This document shows positions 1-8,553 of a stretch of DNA of 64,000 nucleotides, in pieces. Positions within the stretch are counted from its first letter, which is position 1; every line of letters starts with the position of its first letter. The notes below the pieces were generated by a model. It was given only the letters and a program-made list of their open reading frames with translations, did not search any database and had not been told where the DNA came from. The translations under genes and the position numbers were made by a program. This DNA comes from an uncultured Lachnospiraceae bacterium (GTDB taxonomy: Bacteria; Bacillota; Clostridia; Lachnospirales; Lachnospiraceae), in contig CAJUMV010000005.1 of NCBI GenBank assembly GCA_910587715.1, positions 46,873 to 110,872 of the forward strand, written 5' to 3'.

Positions 1-1
1 T

Positions 2-1288
2 TGTAAACTGGAAGAAGATTTAGGAATTAAGGAAATAAATCGGTTTGATAATAAAATACAGGAACTGGTAAATATAACGGAAAGCTTTTCTTCGTATTAC
101 GATAAGACGCTTCCGCTTTGTGCAGCGGAAAACGTTATTTCTGATTTTGGGAAAATGCCTTTATCGATGGGATTTCAGGAAAGATATATTGTTGGGAACA
201 CTTATTCCTATGTGGAAGATAATAATTTTATCGGAAGCAACTATTTGCTGCCATTTTATGAGATGATCTCGGAGCAGTGTGAGAAAATTTTTGGAGCTAA
301 GTATACAGACGCAAGAACGCTGACTGGAATGAATTGTTTGATGATCGTGTTAATGTCACTTTCTCAAATTGGCGATAGAATATTGATTCTTGGGAGCGAG
401 AGTGGGGGACATGCTTCAGTCAAACCGATTTGTGAGCGCTTGGGGCTGCAGGTAGAAGAAATTCCCTATCGATATGATCAGTACGATCTGGATTACGACG
501 AACTGAATTTGATTCTTAAGAAAGAAAGAGCGGATTTCATTTTGCTGGCGCCGTCTGATATTATAAGACCTCTACAGATAGAAAAAATAGAATTGCAGGA
601 CACGGTGTTATTATATGATGTCAGCCAGATCCTTGGTTTAATCGGGGCTGGACTCATACATAATCCACTTGAGGACTTTGAAAAGATTGTTATTTTTGGT
701 GGTACGCATAAAACCTTTCCGGGACCGGCTTGCGGTTTAATCATGACAAACAATGAGGAACTGCACGCAAAGCTGGAGATTAATATTAATCCTATTTATA
801 TTAGACATACGCAGATGCATCAGAAGGTCTGTCTGCTGTTTACGCTGGTAGAGTTTGAAAACTTTGGTAACGCATATCAGGAGCATATTGTGGAATTATC
901 GAATACCTTGGGTATGCAGTTGGAAAAGCGTGGATTTCATATTGCCAAATTTGGAGACGTCTATTCCGCAACGCATGAGGTGTTTATTAAGACTGATAAA
1001 GAAATGATGAACAGGATTTTTAACAGAAGTGTGGAGTATGGAATCACATTGAATAAGAAAAAGAAAAAACTGTTTGACGGTTTTGGCATTCGTTTGGGGA
1101 CACAGGAGATTGCCCGCTATAACTGGCCGAAAGAAGCGATGGATGGTGTGGCGGAAATTATTGCGGAGATATCAAAAGAGGATTTTGACGGGTTGAAGGT
1201 AAGAACATTGCTAAACCAGCTGCCGGGGAAAGAAATACAGTTTACCTTTGATGATGTTTCGAAGGCATATTTTGACCGTTTTATTTAA
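2..1288 (+). CDS. SHMT-like PLP-dependent enzyme, 5' end cut by window edge
   Basis: The frame is open from base 2, so the start lies upstream. The ATG at 155 is internal: the residues before it (LCAAENVIS) match the N-terminal substrate region of serine hydroxymethyltransferases. The lysine in GGTHKTFPGP is the expected Schiff-base lysine for pyridoxal phosphate. The fold is therefore type I PLP enzyme, SHMT/GlyA branch. Position at the head of a glycan gene run, rather than beside folate genes, makes a specialised role likely, such as making or breaking a beta-hydroxy amino acid or adding a one-carbon or glycine-derived group to a sugar. That role is inference. Whether a Rossmann module precedes it, as in its neighbours, cannot be seen. 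Confidence 0.8.
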   Translation, partial: CKLEEDLGIKEINRFDNKIQELVNITESFSSYYDKTLPLCAAENVISDFGKMPLSMGFQERYIVGNTYSYVEDNNFIGSNYLLPFYEMISEQCEKIFGAKYTDARTLTGMNCLMIVLMSLSQIGDRILILGSESGGHASVKPICERLGLQVEEIPYRYDQYDLDYDELNLILKKERADFILLAPSDIIRPLQIEKIELQDTVLLYDVSQILGLIGAGLIHNPLEDFEKIVIFGGTHKTFPGPACGLIMTNNEELHAKLEININPIYIRHTQMHQKVCLLFTLVEFENFGNAYQEHIVELSNTLGMQLEKRGFHIAKFGDVYSATHEVFIKTDKEMMNRIFNRSVEYGITLNKKKKKLFDGFGIRLGTQEIARYNWPKEAMDGVAEIIAEISKEDFDGLKVRTLLNQLPGKEIQFTFDDVSKAYFDRFI

Positions 1289-1319
1289 TGCGAAACAATA
1301 GAATGGGAGGAAGAATACG

Positions 1320-2342
1320 ATGTTACCGATATTACGGGAGTTTAGGGACAGCCTTGATGAAATCATGTTGAAAGCAATGCATAACAGCGTTTTGCTGTTT
1401 GGATATGAGAGTTATACCGGACGTTTTATCAAATGGTATGCGGAGTATTATCACAGTATCAAAATTGATTATCTTGTCTCTACTGACTTGAGCCGGGGAA
1501 AGGCATACGATGTTGAGATTTTTCGCCCCAGCATAATTGACTTTAATTATAGAAATGTAAAAGAGGCGATTGTTTGGGTTGTGGAGCCAATGACCGAGGG
1601 TATACGTACTTTTCTGGAGGCCAGGGGCTACAAAGAAGGGGAGAATTATTTTGACTTTTACAGCGCTATATATGGGGAGGATATTTATGGCGCAAATGAA
1701 GAAAATACCGATATGTTTCACAGACGGAAAGAGGGAAGAAGGGATATTCAGTTTTTAGAGTGGCTGGAGTGGAAGCATGACTGTAATTTTGTGACGAGAA
1801 TCCCACATGAATACCTTGAAGTGGTAGGGGAACATGGCGGAGGCTATGGAGTTACAACACAAAAGGAAATATTCCCGATATTAGACCATTGTCATTGTAT
1901 CCCGAAAGAAGAGGATGCAATATTTGATTTTGGGTGTGGAAAAGGCGGACCACTGGTTTCCTTTTTAGACTATGGATTTTTGAGAGGGGGGGGGGTAGAA
2001 TATGAGCCCAAAATATATGAGGTGTTGGAGGAGAATATCAAAAAATTAGGTTTAGAAAATCGGCTGGAAATATTACAGGGAGATGCAGGGAAAATAACAA
2101 CAGAGATTGACGGATATAACTGGTTTTATTTTTTCTGTCCGTTTGACAATGTCATATTTGAAAAATGCATTAAATCTATATATGACAGCTATCGGCGGAA
2201 GAAGAGAAAGTGCCATATTCTTAGCATCTCGCCATATAGCCATAACATGATAGAAAATGCAGGCGTATTTCGATTGGTGAACCAGTTTACGATTGATATG
2301 CGCTCCAGAGTGGTAGATGTATATGAAAGCTATGAGACATAA
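1320..2342 (+). CDS. SAM methyltransferase with N-terminal Rossmann-like module and in-frame G10 tract
   Basis: 340 residues. Residues ~23-115 form a Rossmann-like module (VLLFGYESYTGR, then a D-Y-L-V strand). A class I methyltransferase follows, with SAM motif I IFDFGCGKGG at 201-210 and an acidic strand end GVEYEP near 225. The ATG at 1320 follows GGGAGGAAG at a normal distance. A run of ten G (1986-1995) encodes three glycines between motif I and the acidic strand and is in frame here. Gain or loss of one G would truncate the protein inside the SAM fold. The methyl acceptor is unknown; a sugar or sugar-linked group is inferred from context. Confidence 0.8.
   Translation: MLPILREFRDSLDEIMLKAMHNSVLLFGYESYTGRFIKWYAEYYHSIKIDYLVSTDLSRGKAYDVEIFRPSIIDFNYRNVKEAIVWVVEPMTEGIRTFLEARGYKEGENYFDFYSAIYGEDIYGANEENTDMFHRRKEGRRDIQFLEWLEWKHDCNFVTRIPHEYLEVVGEHGGGYGVTTQKEIFPILDHCHCIPKEEDAIFDFGCGKGGPLVSFLDYGFLRGGGVEYEPKIYEVLEENIKKLGLENRLEILQGDAGKITTEIDGYNWFYFFCPFDNVIFEKCIKSIYDSYRRKKRKCHILSISPYSHNMIENAGVFRLVNQFTIDMRSRVVDVYESYET
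1986..1995 (+). repeat. G10 homopolymer inside methyltransferase gene (in frame)
   Basis: Ten consecutive G in an A+T-rich gene. They encode Gly-Gly-Gly between SAM motif I and the next strand. Such a length is prone to slippage and is a candidate phase-variation tract. Confidence 0.7.
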
Positions 2343-2368
2343 AAATGAAGCGGAGAATCGAAAATAGT

Positions 2369-3568
2369 ATGGAAGATTTAATCAGTGTTATTGTTCCAAT
2401 ATACAGGGTTGAGAAGTACATAGAACAGTGCGTGGACAGTATCAGGAAGCAGACATATAAAAATTTGGAAATTATTTTAGTTGATGACGGGTCAGATGAC
2501 CGTTGTCCGCAGATTTGCGATATGTATGCCAGACAGGATAGGCGTGTTAAGGTCATTCACCAGCCGAATGGAGGAACGAACTCAGCGCGGAAAGCGGGAA
2601 TGAGAATTGCTACAGGAAAATATATAGGGTATGTAGATGGGGACGATTGGATAGAAGAAGAAATGTATGAAAAAATGCACAAGTATATAGTGGAGAACGA
2701 GTGCGCGATAGTAGAATCTGGCGTGATAGATTCATGGAATGAAAAGTATGTAAAAAGATTCCCTTGTATCAGTGAAGGAAAATATGTAGAAAAAGATTTT
2801 GAAAAGTATGTAGAGCCTAATTTTATTTACACGGGTACTTTTTATCAAAATGGTTTGTTTCCATATTTAGTTACTAAATTATTTCGAAAAGGGAGCATAG
2901 AGCATTTTCAAATCAGCAATGATGACAGTTGTAACATTATGGATGATGTTTTATGTACATATCCGGCGATAGAAGCGGCGAAATCGATATATGTAACGCA
3001 TGAATGCTTCTATCACTATAGAGTGCGGGAGGATTCTACAAAAAGAATTGCACGAACGAATATGATGGAAATGGCGCGGGAGAATTATAAAAACTGGGTA
3101 GGTAGATTCCGAGACCGGTCAGCCCGGGAGCAGATGAGATTTATGATATTATATCTGCTGTTTTCAAAAGAGCCCTGGGTTTTTGATGATTCCCGAAAAG
3201 ATACATATCTGACGATTTATGGAGAGATAAAAAGACAGGCTAAACTGGTGCTGTATGGGGCGGGTGTTGTTGGAATCACGTTACGCCATTATATCGTGAA
3301 TATGGCAGAAGGAAATCTTGTATTATGGGTTGACAAAAATTTCCGAAAATTGGGAGAGAGCCTGCCGGTGACAAGTCCTGAAAGTATTTTGGTCTGTGAT
3401 TTTGATTATGTTATTATTGGTGTTCTGCAATATACTGCGGTAGAAAGTATCAAAAAAGACTTAGAGACAATGGGTGTGCAAAAAGACAAAATAATCTGGC
3501 TTGGGCAAAAATATTTGGAGACGCCGGAGTTATTACTGGAAAACATTCTGGAATATGAGGAAAAATAA
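2369..3568 (+). CDS. GT2 glycosyltransferase with C-terminal Rossmann-like module
   Basis: GT-A fold family 2 glycosyltransferase: ISVIVPIYRVEKY opens the nucleotide-binding strand, VDDGSDD follows, and YVDGDDWI carries the DxD-type metal site near residue 90. The last ~100 residues are a separate Rossmann-like module (LVLYGAGVVG, then LWVDKNFRKLGE). An in-frame ATG at 2345 exists but has no ribosome site. 2369 puts the start two residues before the first strand, as is usual for GT2, though its own upstream AGCGGAG is weak. The gap to the preceding gene is almost nil. It presumably transfers one sugar of the surface glycan. Donor and acceptor cannot be read from sequence. Confidence 0.82.
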   Translation: MEDLISVIVPIYRVEKYIEQCVDSIRKQTYKNLEIILVDDGSDDRCPQICDMYARQDRRVKVIHQPNGGTNSARKAGMRIATGKYIGYVDGDDWIEEEMYEKMHKYIVENECAIVESGVIDSWNEKYVKRFPCISEGKYVEKDFEKYVEPNFIYTGTFYQNGLFPYLVTKLFRKGSIEHFQISNDDSCNIMDDVLCTYPAIEAAKSIYVTHECFYHYRVREDSTKRIARTNMMEMARENYKNWVGRFRDRSAREQMRFMILYLLFSKEPWVFDDSRKDTYLTIYGEIKRQAKLVLYGAGVVGITLRHYIVNMAEGNLVLWVDKNFRKLGESLPVTSPESILVCDFDYVIIGVLQYTAVESIKKDLETMGVQKDKIIWLGQKYLETPELLLENILEYEEK

Positions 3569-3571
3569 GAT

Positions 3572-4754
3572 ATGGAAGGCAGAGTATTATCATTAAAAGG
3601 GGCAATAGAAACGTATGAGTTAATGCGGACGAAAGGAGTAGTTTTATACGGAGCGGGAAAAGAGGGTACGCTGGCTTTAGAGACGTTAATGCGAGAAGGC
3701 ATTCGTGTCAATGCAGTTGCAGATAGGTGTGTAGGGAAAACTGTAGGAGACAGGATTAGTATATCTATTGCAGAACTATGCGCGCAGGGAAAGAACGAGG
3801 TATGTATTGTCACGCCCTTGTGTATTGGGGGGGGGGGAGGTCTATCAGGAGTTAGAGAAGTATTTCGAGATTGTGACAGATAATTTTATTGTACACTGGA
3901 TGGCATATTTTTTCCCGAACGATATAGGCGAACTGAGATATATGAGCTGTTTCCCTTTTAATCATTATGAATCGCCATATAGCCAGCAGAATGAGCTGAA
4001 CGTATATAGAGAATGCTGGAGCGGAGACAAGCTGTTGGATGTGGAGATAAATATAGAAAAACAGTTGAGCCTTTGTTCGAGATTGTTAAATTATGCATAC
4101 GATTTTCAGGAAAGAAGTGAAAAAAATGATTTCCGCTATCGCAAGGATAATACCTACTTCAGGCTGGGAGATGCGCTTGTGCTACACGGAATGCTGAGGG
4201 AATACAATTCTAAAAAAGTCATTGAAGTGGGAAGCGGGTTTTCCACTTGCGTAATGCTGGATACAAGAGAATATTGGGAAGAGTGTTCCGATATGGAGAT
4301 TATGTGTATTGAGCCGTATCCGGAACGGCTGTATGCCAATATTAAGGATATAGATGAAATAAGTATAAAGAGTTCTTTTGTTCAAAATGTGGCTTTAGAG
4401 GAATTTGAAAACCTGAAAGAAAATGATGTTTTATTTATTGATTCTTCCCATGTGACAAGAAGCGGTGGGGATATTCCTTATGAATATTTTCAGATATTGC
4501 CGCGCTTGAAACCTGGTGTGCTGATACATATCCATGACATATTTTATCCATTTACCTATTCAGAGAAATGGATTTTAGAGGGAAGGGCATATAATGAAGC
4601 TTATTTACTGAGAGCGCTGTTGATGAACAATCATTCTTATGAAATTATTTTCTGGAATGATTTGATGCGGGAAAAAAACGGCAGTCATACGCTTGAAAAT
4701 CATCCGGACAAAAATTGCTTCGGTGGAGGCAGTATATGGCTTAGGAAACGATAA
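3572..4754 (+). pseudogene. Rossmann module + SAM methyltransferase, frameshifted at a G11 tract (phase-variable or broken)
   Basis: Two frames complement each other. The first (3572-3883) gives an N-terminal Rossmann-like module (VVLYGAGKEG). The second (covering 3828-4754) gives a class I methyltransferase with motif I VIEVGSGFST, DSSHVTRSGGD and a loop ending IHIHDI, like the Methyltransf_24 type. The break falls inside eleven G at 3827-3837. Removing one G joins the halves as CIGGGEVYQELEK, giving about 393 residues; 7 or 13 G would also work. The start follows GAGGAAAA. As written, only a ~103-residue truncated product is made. Either the locus is phase-OFF in this clone, the run was miscounted in sequencing, or the gene is dead. 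Confidence 0.82.
3827..3837 (+). repeat. G11 homopolymer at the frameshift point
   Basis: Eleven consecutive G exactly where the reading frame of the methyltransferase gene switches. Ten would restore one frame from 3572 to 4754. Confidence 0.85.
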
Positions 4755-4771
4755 TTCCGGGAGGGGAAGAA

Positions 4772-5845
4772 ATGTGCGGCATAAAAGAATGTATAAAGTA
4801 TGCTAAGAACGACAATTCCGTAGTATGCGTATGGGGAGCAGGGTATATAGGAACCAAAATTGGCTTGCCAATGCTATATAAACGAGGAATCAAGGTGGAT
4901 TTTTATTGTGATAACAACCGTGAATTGTGGGGGCAGGAAATTGTAGATGGAATCCGATGCATTTCACCGAAACAGTTACAGGAAGGGAAAGACAGGGTGA
5001 TTTGTTTTGTGCTGGTAGGTACAACGAAGATTGAACAGGTGACACAGCAGTTGGAGACGCTTGGTATTTCCCGGCTTGTTTTGTTTGATGATTTCATACT
5101 AGAAGAAAAGGAAGAGTATTTTCCTTTTATGAAAAGAAAGCAGATTGTATTCTATACCTGTATTGCCGGAGACTATGATAAATTGCAGGAGCCTTTGTCA
5201 GTTTCACCAGATTGTGATTACTATTTGATTTCAGATTACAAGCCGGACGGAGAAACGATATATCAGTATTTGGATATAAAACAATATCTGCCGGAAAACA
5301 TTAAAGACAATACGAGAAAAAACAGATATTGTAAAATCAATGCGCATAAAATATTCCCACAATATAAGTATTCTGTGTACTTTGATGGTCAAATACAAAT
5401 GAATAGCTCTATTGTGAAATTTTTGAAAGAACTTCCTAAAACCCGCATTATGGCTGGATGCCGGAATAACTGGCAGGGGTTATATATGGAAGCGATGCGG
5501 GTGCTTATAAATAAGAGGGATGCTGAGGACATAGTTAAAAGGCAGATAGAGCATTACTGGTTGGAGGGGATGCCGGAAAATTTTGGAAGCATACTCTGCA
5601 ATATTATAATCAGGGAACACAATAACCCGATTTGCAGAAAATTGATGGAGGATTGGTGGAAAGAGGTAGAGCATTTTTCGAGGCGGGATATGATTTCGTT
5701 TCCCTATGTGCTTTGGAAAAACGGGTATTCTATTGATGATGTAAAAACAATAGAAAATAAGATACGGCTTGAAACCGAATTTTGGAAAGACGCGGGCGGG
5801 CATAACCAACCAAGGGTAGAATATGACGGGAAGAAGATTTATTAG
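4772..5845 (+). CDS. Rossmann-like module + DUF616-like (TOD1/MUCI70 type) glycosyltransferase
   Basis: 357 residues. Residues ~15-110 are the Rossmann-like module (VCVWGAGYIGTK, then FYCDNNRELWG). Residues ~125-330 (IVFYTCIAGDYDKL, DYYLISD, YFDGQIQ) resemble the DUF616/TOD1_MUCI70 family, a GT-A-like putative glycosyltransferase group. The ATG follows GGGAGGGGAAGAA, a strong ribosome site. The 3' end overlaps the longest reading of the next gene, but a better start for that gene lies downstream. The family assignment rests on remembered motifs. The substrate is unknown. Confidence 0.72.
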   Translation: MCGIKECIKYAKNDNSVVCVWGAGYIGTKIGLPMLYKRGIKVDFYCDNNRELWGQEIVDGIRCISPKQLQEGKDRVICFVLVGTTKIEQVTQQLETLGISRLVLFDDFILEEKEEYFPFMKRKQIVFYTCIAGDYDKLQEPLSVSPDCDYYLISDYKPDGETIYQYLDIKQYLPENIKDNTRKNRYCKINAHKIFPQYKYSVYFDGQIQMNSSIVKFLKELPKTRIMAGCRNNWQGLYMEAMRVLINKRDAEDIVKRQIEHYWLEGMPENFGSILCNIIIREHNNPICRKLMEDWWKEVEHFSRRDMISFPYVLWKNGYSIDDVKTIENKIRLETEFWKDAGGHNQPRVEYDGKKIY

Positions 5846-5867
5846 GTTAAACGGGAGGAATTTATCA

Positions 5868-6986
5868 ATGAAGCAAAGGCACATAAATGACAAAAAGATT
5901 ATCGCTGCGATAGAGAATAATTTGGATAAAAAATTTGTAATTTTCCCGTATGGTGTGCATGGAAAAAGAATAAAGCATTTGCTTAATATGAAATACAAGA
6001 TTGACGAAATTGCAATAGTCGATAATAAGCTGTCAGATGATTGTGAGGATATTATCAATATAAATGAGATTCAGAGCATAGATGCGGAAGATTACGTGGT
6101 GTTGTTTGCTGTAAGTAATCTCGAAGTTTACGAAGAGCTACTTGAACAATCCAAATGTTTTCACGCAAATACTGTTTGTGATATTGCTTCTATTGAGTTG
6201 ACTGATTTCTTCTCCATGTGCAGCGATAGATTACATATTGAAACTTGCAATAGTGAACAAATGGAGACAATATTTAAGTTGACACAAAAGACATGGACGC
6301 AGTTGGGAAGCAGCGAACCATATTGGTCGGTATTGACAGATAAAAAATATATGCAAAGAAATATGAACGGGGGGGGAGAATTTTATGAGACGGGACAGCA
6401 ACCTTGTAAATGTATTATAAAAACGTTGATTCGTAATAATGTTATTCAATTACCTGAAGAAGCGAAAGATTTAGAGATTACCGAAATCGGTTGTGGGACG
6501 GGGAGAGTGACTAAGCATTTGGCACAAGCTTTCAAAAAAGTAACAGCTATAGATATTTCTCCCGGAAATATTGAGATTGCATCTTCTGTTTTACAAAATG
6601 AAGAAAATGTTTCTTTTTGTTTATATAAACGAATAGAAGATTATAAGAATTTGCCGAAGACGGATGTTGTCTATAGCATAATCGTTTTACAGCATAATGT
6701 TCCTTCTGTTATTGAGTATATGCTTAATGAGATGTTTGGCTCACTTAAAGTAGGGGGCGTAGCTTATTTCCAAGTGCCGACTTATAAGGAGATCTATGAA
6801 TTTAAGTTTGAGGAATATATAAAAAATTTGCGTATTGGTAATATGGAAATGCACTTGTTGGAACAGAAAAGAATTTATGAGATTGCTTATGAGAATGGAT
6901 GCATTCCGATGGAAGTATGGCAGGATGGCTTATGTGCTGATGATAATTTCTCATGTACTTTTGTTATGAAAAAAGTGAGACAGTGA
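5868..6986 (+). CDS. Rossmann-like module + SAM methyltransferase with in-frame G8 tract
   Basis: A longer reading begins at 5823, but the ATG at 5868 has GGGAGG nine bases upstream and is preferred. The N-terminal ~100 residues are a divergent Rossmann-like module (VIFPYGVHGKR, then IAIVDNK). The second half is a class I methyltransferase: EITEIGCGTGR (motif I), AIDIS (acidic strand end), and VVYSIIVLQH in the post-motif region. Eight G at 6369-6376 encode Gly-Gly-Gly between the two parts and are in frame here. It is the third methyltransferase in this run with a long G tract. Confidence 0.8.
   Translation: MKQRHINDKKIIAAIENNLDKKFVIFPYGVHGKRIKHLLNMKYKIDEIAIVDNKLSDDCEDIININEIQSIDAEDYVVLFAVSNLEVYEELLEQSKCFHANTVCDIASIELTDFFSMCSDRLHIETCNSEQMETIFKLTQKTWTQLGSSEPYWSVLTDKKYMQRNMNGGGEFYETGQQPCKCIIKTLIRNNVIQLPEEAKDLEITEIGCGTGRVTKHLAQAFKKVTAIDISPGNIEIASSVLQNEENVSFCLYKRIEDYKNLPKTDVVYSIIVLQHNVPSVIEYMLNEMFGSLKVGGVAYFQVPTYKEIYEFKFEEYIKNLRIGNMEMHLLEQKRIYEIAYENGCIPMEVWQDGLCADDNFSCTFVMKKVRQ
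6369..6376 (+). repeat. G8 homopolymer inside methyltransferase gene (in frame)
   Basis: Eight consecutive G between the Rossmann-like module and the methyltransferase domain. A one-base change would truncate the protein before SAM motif I. Confidence 0.65.
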
Positions 6987-7006
6987 TTATGGAAGAGGAA
7001 TGAGCA

Positions 7007-8140
7007 ATGCATGATGTTTTAATTGATTTTCGATATTATCAGGGCGGAACTGCATTTCATGGCGGCGGCGAATACGGGAATGTTATTCTGGAGGAGTTAT
7101 TAAGACAACCGGAACAAATTAATTGCGGAATTTTTTTCTTAAGTGGAAGAAATGTAGATTTAGGTATTTTGAAAAAATGTAAAGAGTCAGGATGGCGTGT
7201 CCATGCAATATGCGATTTGAGAAAGCTTTCTGCGCTTGTGAGAGATTATCATTATACGGTCATCTATTCCGCCCTGCCTTATAGCGGAGGGTGGGGAAAA
7301 ATCAATTTTTCCGGTGCAATTCGCTTTATAGGTACTTTCCACGGATTGAGAGATATCGAATTGGCGGATTGTGAAGATGAAGAAAACCGGCTGCAAAAGA
7401 GACAGCCTTATAGCGATGCGCTGCTTACATTTAAGGACTGTAAAATCATCACAGTTTCGGAGCATACCAAACACAGCATTTATTATCATTACCCGGAACT
7501 GCAGAAGGCGGATATTGAAGTACTCTATTCGCCGCCCAAGAGGATATATACAACTGAAATTAGTAACGATGAGGAAATCTTAGATAAATGCGGAGTGATA
7601 CCCGGCAATTATGGGTTAATCGTTAGCGCGGGGATTTGGTATAAAAATGGAAAGCGGGCGATGCTTGCGTATGATAAGATATTTTCCCAACAATATGAAT
7701 TTATTAATTCGGGATTTAAAGTGTTGGTCGTTGGGGTGAAAAACAAAACAGAGATGTTGAGCAATATCATTCACAAGGAACGTTTCATTTTGCTGGATTA
7801 TGTTTCGACAGAAATGCTGGAGGCGTTTTACCGCAATGCACAACTGTTTGTATATCCCTCTTTAAATGAAGGCTTTGGTTATCCGCCCTTGGAGGCGATG
7901 AAGTATGGAACGCTTTGTGCGTGTTCTGTCAATACTTCCATTGCAGAGGTCTGTCGGGATATGGTTTTATATTTCAATCCATTATTGATAGATGAAATAG
8001 CAATCAGAATTATAGAGAGCTTTTCGGAAAATATACGAGAAGAAAAGAAGGAAAAAATCAGGCAGCAGTTACCTGATGTGATAGAACGGCAGACAAGAGA
8101 TTTGCAAAAATTGGTGAAAATTATTATAGGAGAGGCTTAA
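7007..8140 (+). CDS. GT4-family glycosyltransferase
   Basis: 377 residues, GT-B fold. The C-terminal half has the GT4 donor-site signature YPSLNEGFGYPPLEAM, with the E-x7-E pair that contacts the nucleotide-sugar. VSEHTKHSI in the N-terminal half is typical of this family. Unlike nearly all neighbours it has no recognisable Rossmann-like add-on module. The ATG follows AGAGGAATGAGCA. It probably transfers a hexose or deoxyhexose from an NDP-sugar with retention; the sugar is not predictable. Confidence 0.82.
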   Translation: MHDVLIDFRYYQGGTAFHGGGEYGNVILEELLRQPEQINCGIFFLSGRNVDLGILKKCKESGWRVHAICDLRKLSALVRDYHYTVIYSALPYSGGWGKINFSGAIRFIGTFHGLRDIELADCEDEENRLQKRQPYSDALLTFKDCKIITVSEHTKHSIYYHYPELQKADIEVLYSPPKRIYTTEISNDEEILDKCGVIPGNYGLIVSAGIWYKNGKRAMLAYDKIFSQQYEFINSGFKVLVVGVKNKTEMLSNIIHKERFILLDYVSTEMLEAFYRNAQLFVYPSLNEGFGYPPLEAMKYGTLCACSVNTSIAEVCRDMVLYFNPLLIDEIAIRIIESFSENIREEKKEKIRQQLPDVIERQTRDLQKLVKIIIGEA

Positions 8141-8142
8141 AA

Positions 8143-8538
8143 ATGGAGCGGAAATTAAAACGATATAAAATGATAGAGGAATTTTATCATATATTCGACC
8201 AGTGGCTCACGTTGATAGAGAGTGGAATCAGTATTGACGCTATCTTAGAAAGAAAGGGATATCATAAGGTTGCCGTTTGGGGCATGGGTACGATGGCAAT
8301 ACATTTTATTAAAGCGCTTGAGCAGAGCGGTGTGTCGGTGGAATATGCGGTGGATAAACCGGGGGCCGAGTATTATACGTCTGTTAAGGTCATTTCTGCG
8401 AATGAAATCTGTCTTCCGGTAGATGTAATCGTTTATACAAATCCGGATGAGAATTTAGAAGAAGTACAGGGTGTTGCGGATAGGCTGAATTGTGATGTGG
8501 TAAGCTTGGCGGATGTGATTTTTGATAATATGAAATAA
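8143..8538 (+). CDS. Stand-alone Rossmann-like module protein
   Basis: 131 residues. After a ~40-residue helical lead it contains only the module that its neighbours carry as an extra domain: VAVWGMGTMAIHFI, then VEYAVDKPGAEY, and a VDVIVYTNPDE strand. No catalytic domain accompanies it. It starts two bases after the GT4 gene ends and stops directly before the next gene's leader. Existing as a free protein shows that the module folds alone. It may partner with the GT4 enzyme, which lacks one. Function unknown. Confidence 0.72.
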   Translation: MERKLKRYKMIEEFYHIFDQWLTLIESGISIDAILERKGYHKVAVWGMGTMAIHFIKALEQSGVSVEYAVDKPGAEYYTSVKVISANEICLPVDVIVYTNPDENLEEVQGVADRLNCDVVSLADVIFDNMK

Positions 8539-8553
8539 TTGAGGACAGGAAAT

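Noticed and set aside
3827..3837. Programmed ribosomal frameshift as the explanation for the split methyltransferase
   Set aside because: No slippery heptamer with a downstream structure was recognised. A pure G run in an A+T-rich gene fits replication slippage or a counting error better, though frameshifting is not excluded.
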